Shown: positions 5,545 to 5,860 of the stretch, one piece after another
Layout: each line of letters starts with the position of its first letter
Position numbering within the stretch: position 1 is the first letter of the stretch
Assembly (NCBI GenBank): GCA_019243595.1
Contig: JAFAUA010000089.1
Span: 1 to 5,860, forward strand
From: Acidimicrobiia bacterium
Lineage (GTDB): Bacteria; Actinomycetota; Acidimicrobiia; Acidimicrobiales; AC-14
Length of the DNA stretch: 5,860 nt
Direction: 5' to 3'
Notes under the pieces: model-generated
The model's database searches: none
Seen by the model: the letters and a program-made list of their open reading frames with translations, nothing else
What the model was told of the DNA's origin: nothing
Translations under genes and position numbers: made by a program

Positions 5545-5860
5545 CCGGCGTCGTCCAAGGCGTCGGTTTCCGGCCCTTCGTCCACGGCCTGGCCCGCGAA
5601 CTCGGCATCGCCGGACTCGTCGGCAACGACGCGGACGGCGTCTTCATCGAAGTAGAGGGGACCGCCGGGGCCGTCGACAGCTTCCTCGCCCGTCTGCGAT
5701 CGGAGGCTCCCCCGCTCGCCGTGATCGAGCGCGTCGACGTGAAAGCCATCACCGCGACCGGCCGCGAGGGTTTCGCCATCGTCGACAGCCTCGACCGCGG
5801 GGAACGTCGTGCCCTCGTGTCGCCCGACGTCGCCACGTGCGACGACTGCCTGGCCGAGCT
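5508..5860 (+). CDS. hypF: HypF, carbamoyltransferase for [NiFe]-hydrogenase maturation (5' part)
   Basis: The first 117 codons of hypF; the gene runs off the window. HypF uses carbamoyl phosphate and ATP to load a carbamoyl group on HypE, the source of the cyanide ligands of the [NiFe] cofactor. The visible part is the N-terminal acylphosphatase domain. RVLVAGVVQGVGFRPFVH (9-26) matches its signature, with catalytic R22 and N40 (GLVGNDADGVFIEVEG) at the positions expected from acylphosphatases. SPDVATCDDCLAEL (105-118) opens the first zinc finger with C111 and C114. The start chosen is GTG at 5508, which puts the fold at the usual distance from the N-terminus. It overlaps the SIS gene by 37 bp and has no well-spaced Shine-Dalgarno (AGGAGG lies 25 nt upstream), so coupled translation is likely. 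The YrdC-like and carbamoyltransferase domains would lie beyond the window. Confidence 0.93.
   Translation, partial: MDADARGARVLVAGVVQGVGFRPFVHGLARELGIAGLVGNDADGVFIEVEGTAGAVDSFLARLRSEAPPLAVIERVDVKAITATGREGFAIVDSLDRGERRALVSPDVATCDDCLAE

Overview
The window is a dense, high-GC bacterial segment with almost no non-coding DNA, many GTG/TTG starts and several genes without a Shine-Dalgarno sequence. This fits an actinobacterium. A deep-branching lineage such as Acidimicrobiia is possible, but nothing here fixes the genus. No tRNA, rRNA, CRISPR array or mobile element was seen, and no stretch over 300 bases lacks a gene.

Left part (about 1-2450, plus strand): three apparently independent genes. 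They are a PaaI-type hotdog thioesterase preceded by a CRP-like palindrome, a secreted or lipid-anchored GH99-like glycosidase with a long Ser/Thr/Pro linker, and a classical NAD(P)-dependent short-chain dehydrogenase. The dehydrogenase converges, with a 12-bp gap, on the next block.

Middle part (about 2460-4200, minus strand): a compact oxidative-stress operon, read right to left. It holds a PerR-like Fur-family repressor, a rubrerythrin lacking the rubredoxin domain, a DUF3501 protein and a small highly charged protein. The genes overlap or are separated by under 10 bp. A near-perfect 19-bp inverted repeat of Fur/PerR type sits between the apparent -35 and -10 elements of the repressor promoter, so peroxide- or metal-responsive autoregulation is likely.

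Right part (4202 to the edge, plus strand, divergent from perR): the start of a [NiFe]-hydrogenase maturation locus. The first gene encodes a degenerate SIS (phosphosugar isomerase-like) domain fused to a C-terminal HypC-like domain. The second, overlapping it by 4 bp, encodes a GmhA-like SIS protein. The third, overlapping the second by 37 bp, is the 5' end of hypF (acylphosphatase domain and first zinc-finger cysteines), cut by the window edge. The two SIS proteins have lost different parts of the GmhA active site in a complementary way. Together with the SIS-HypC fusion, this suggests a hetero-oligomeric SIS module built into hydrogenase cofactor assembly, and it is the most interesting part of the window.
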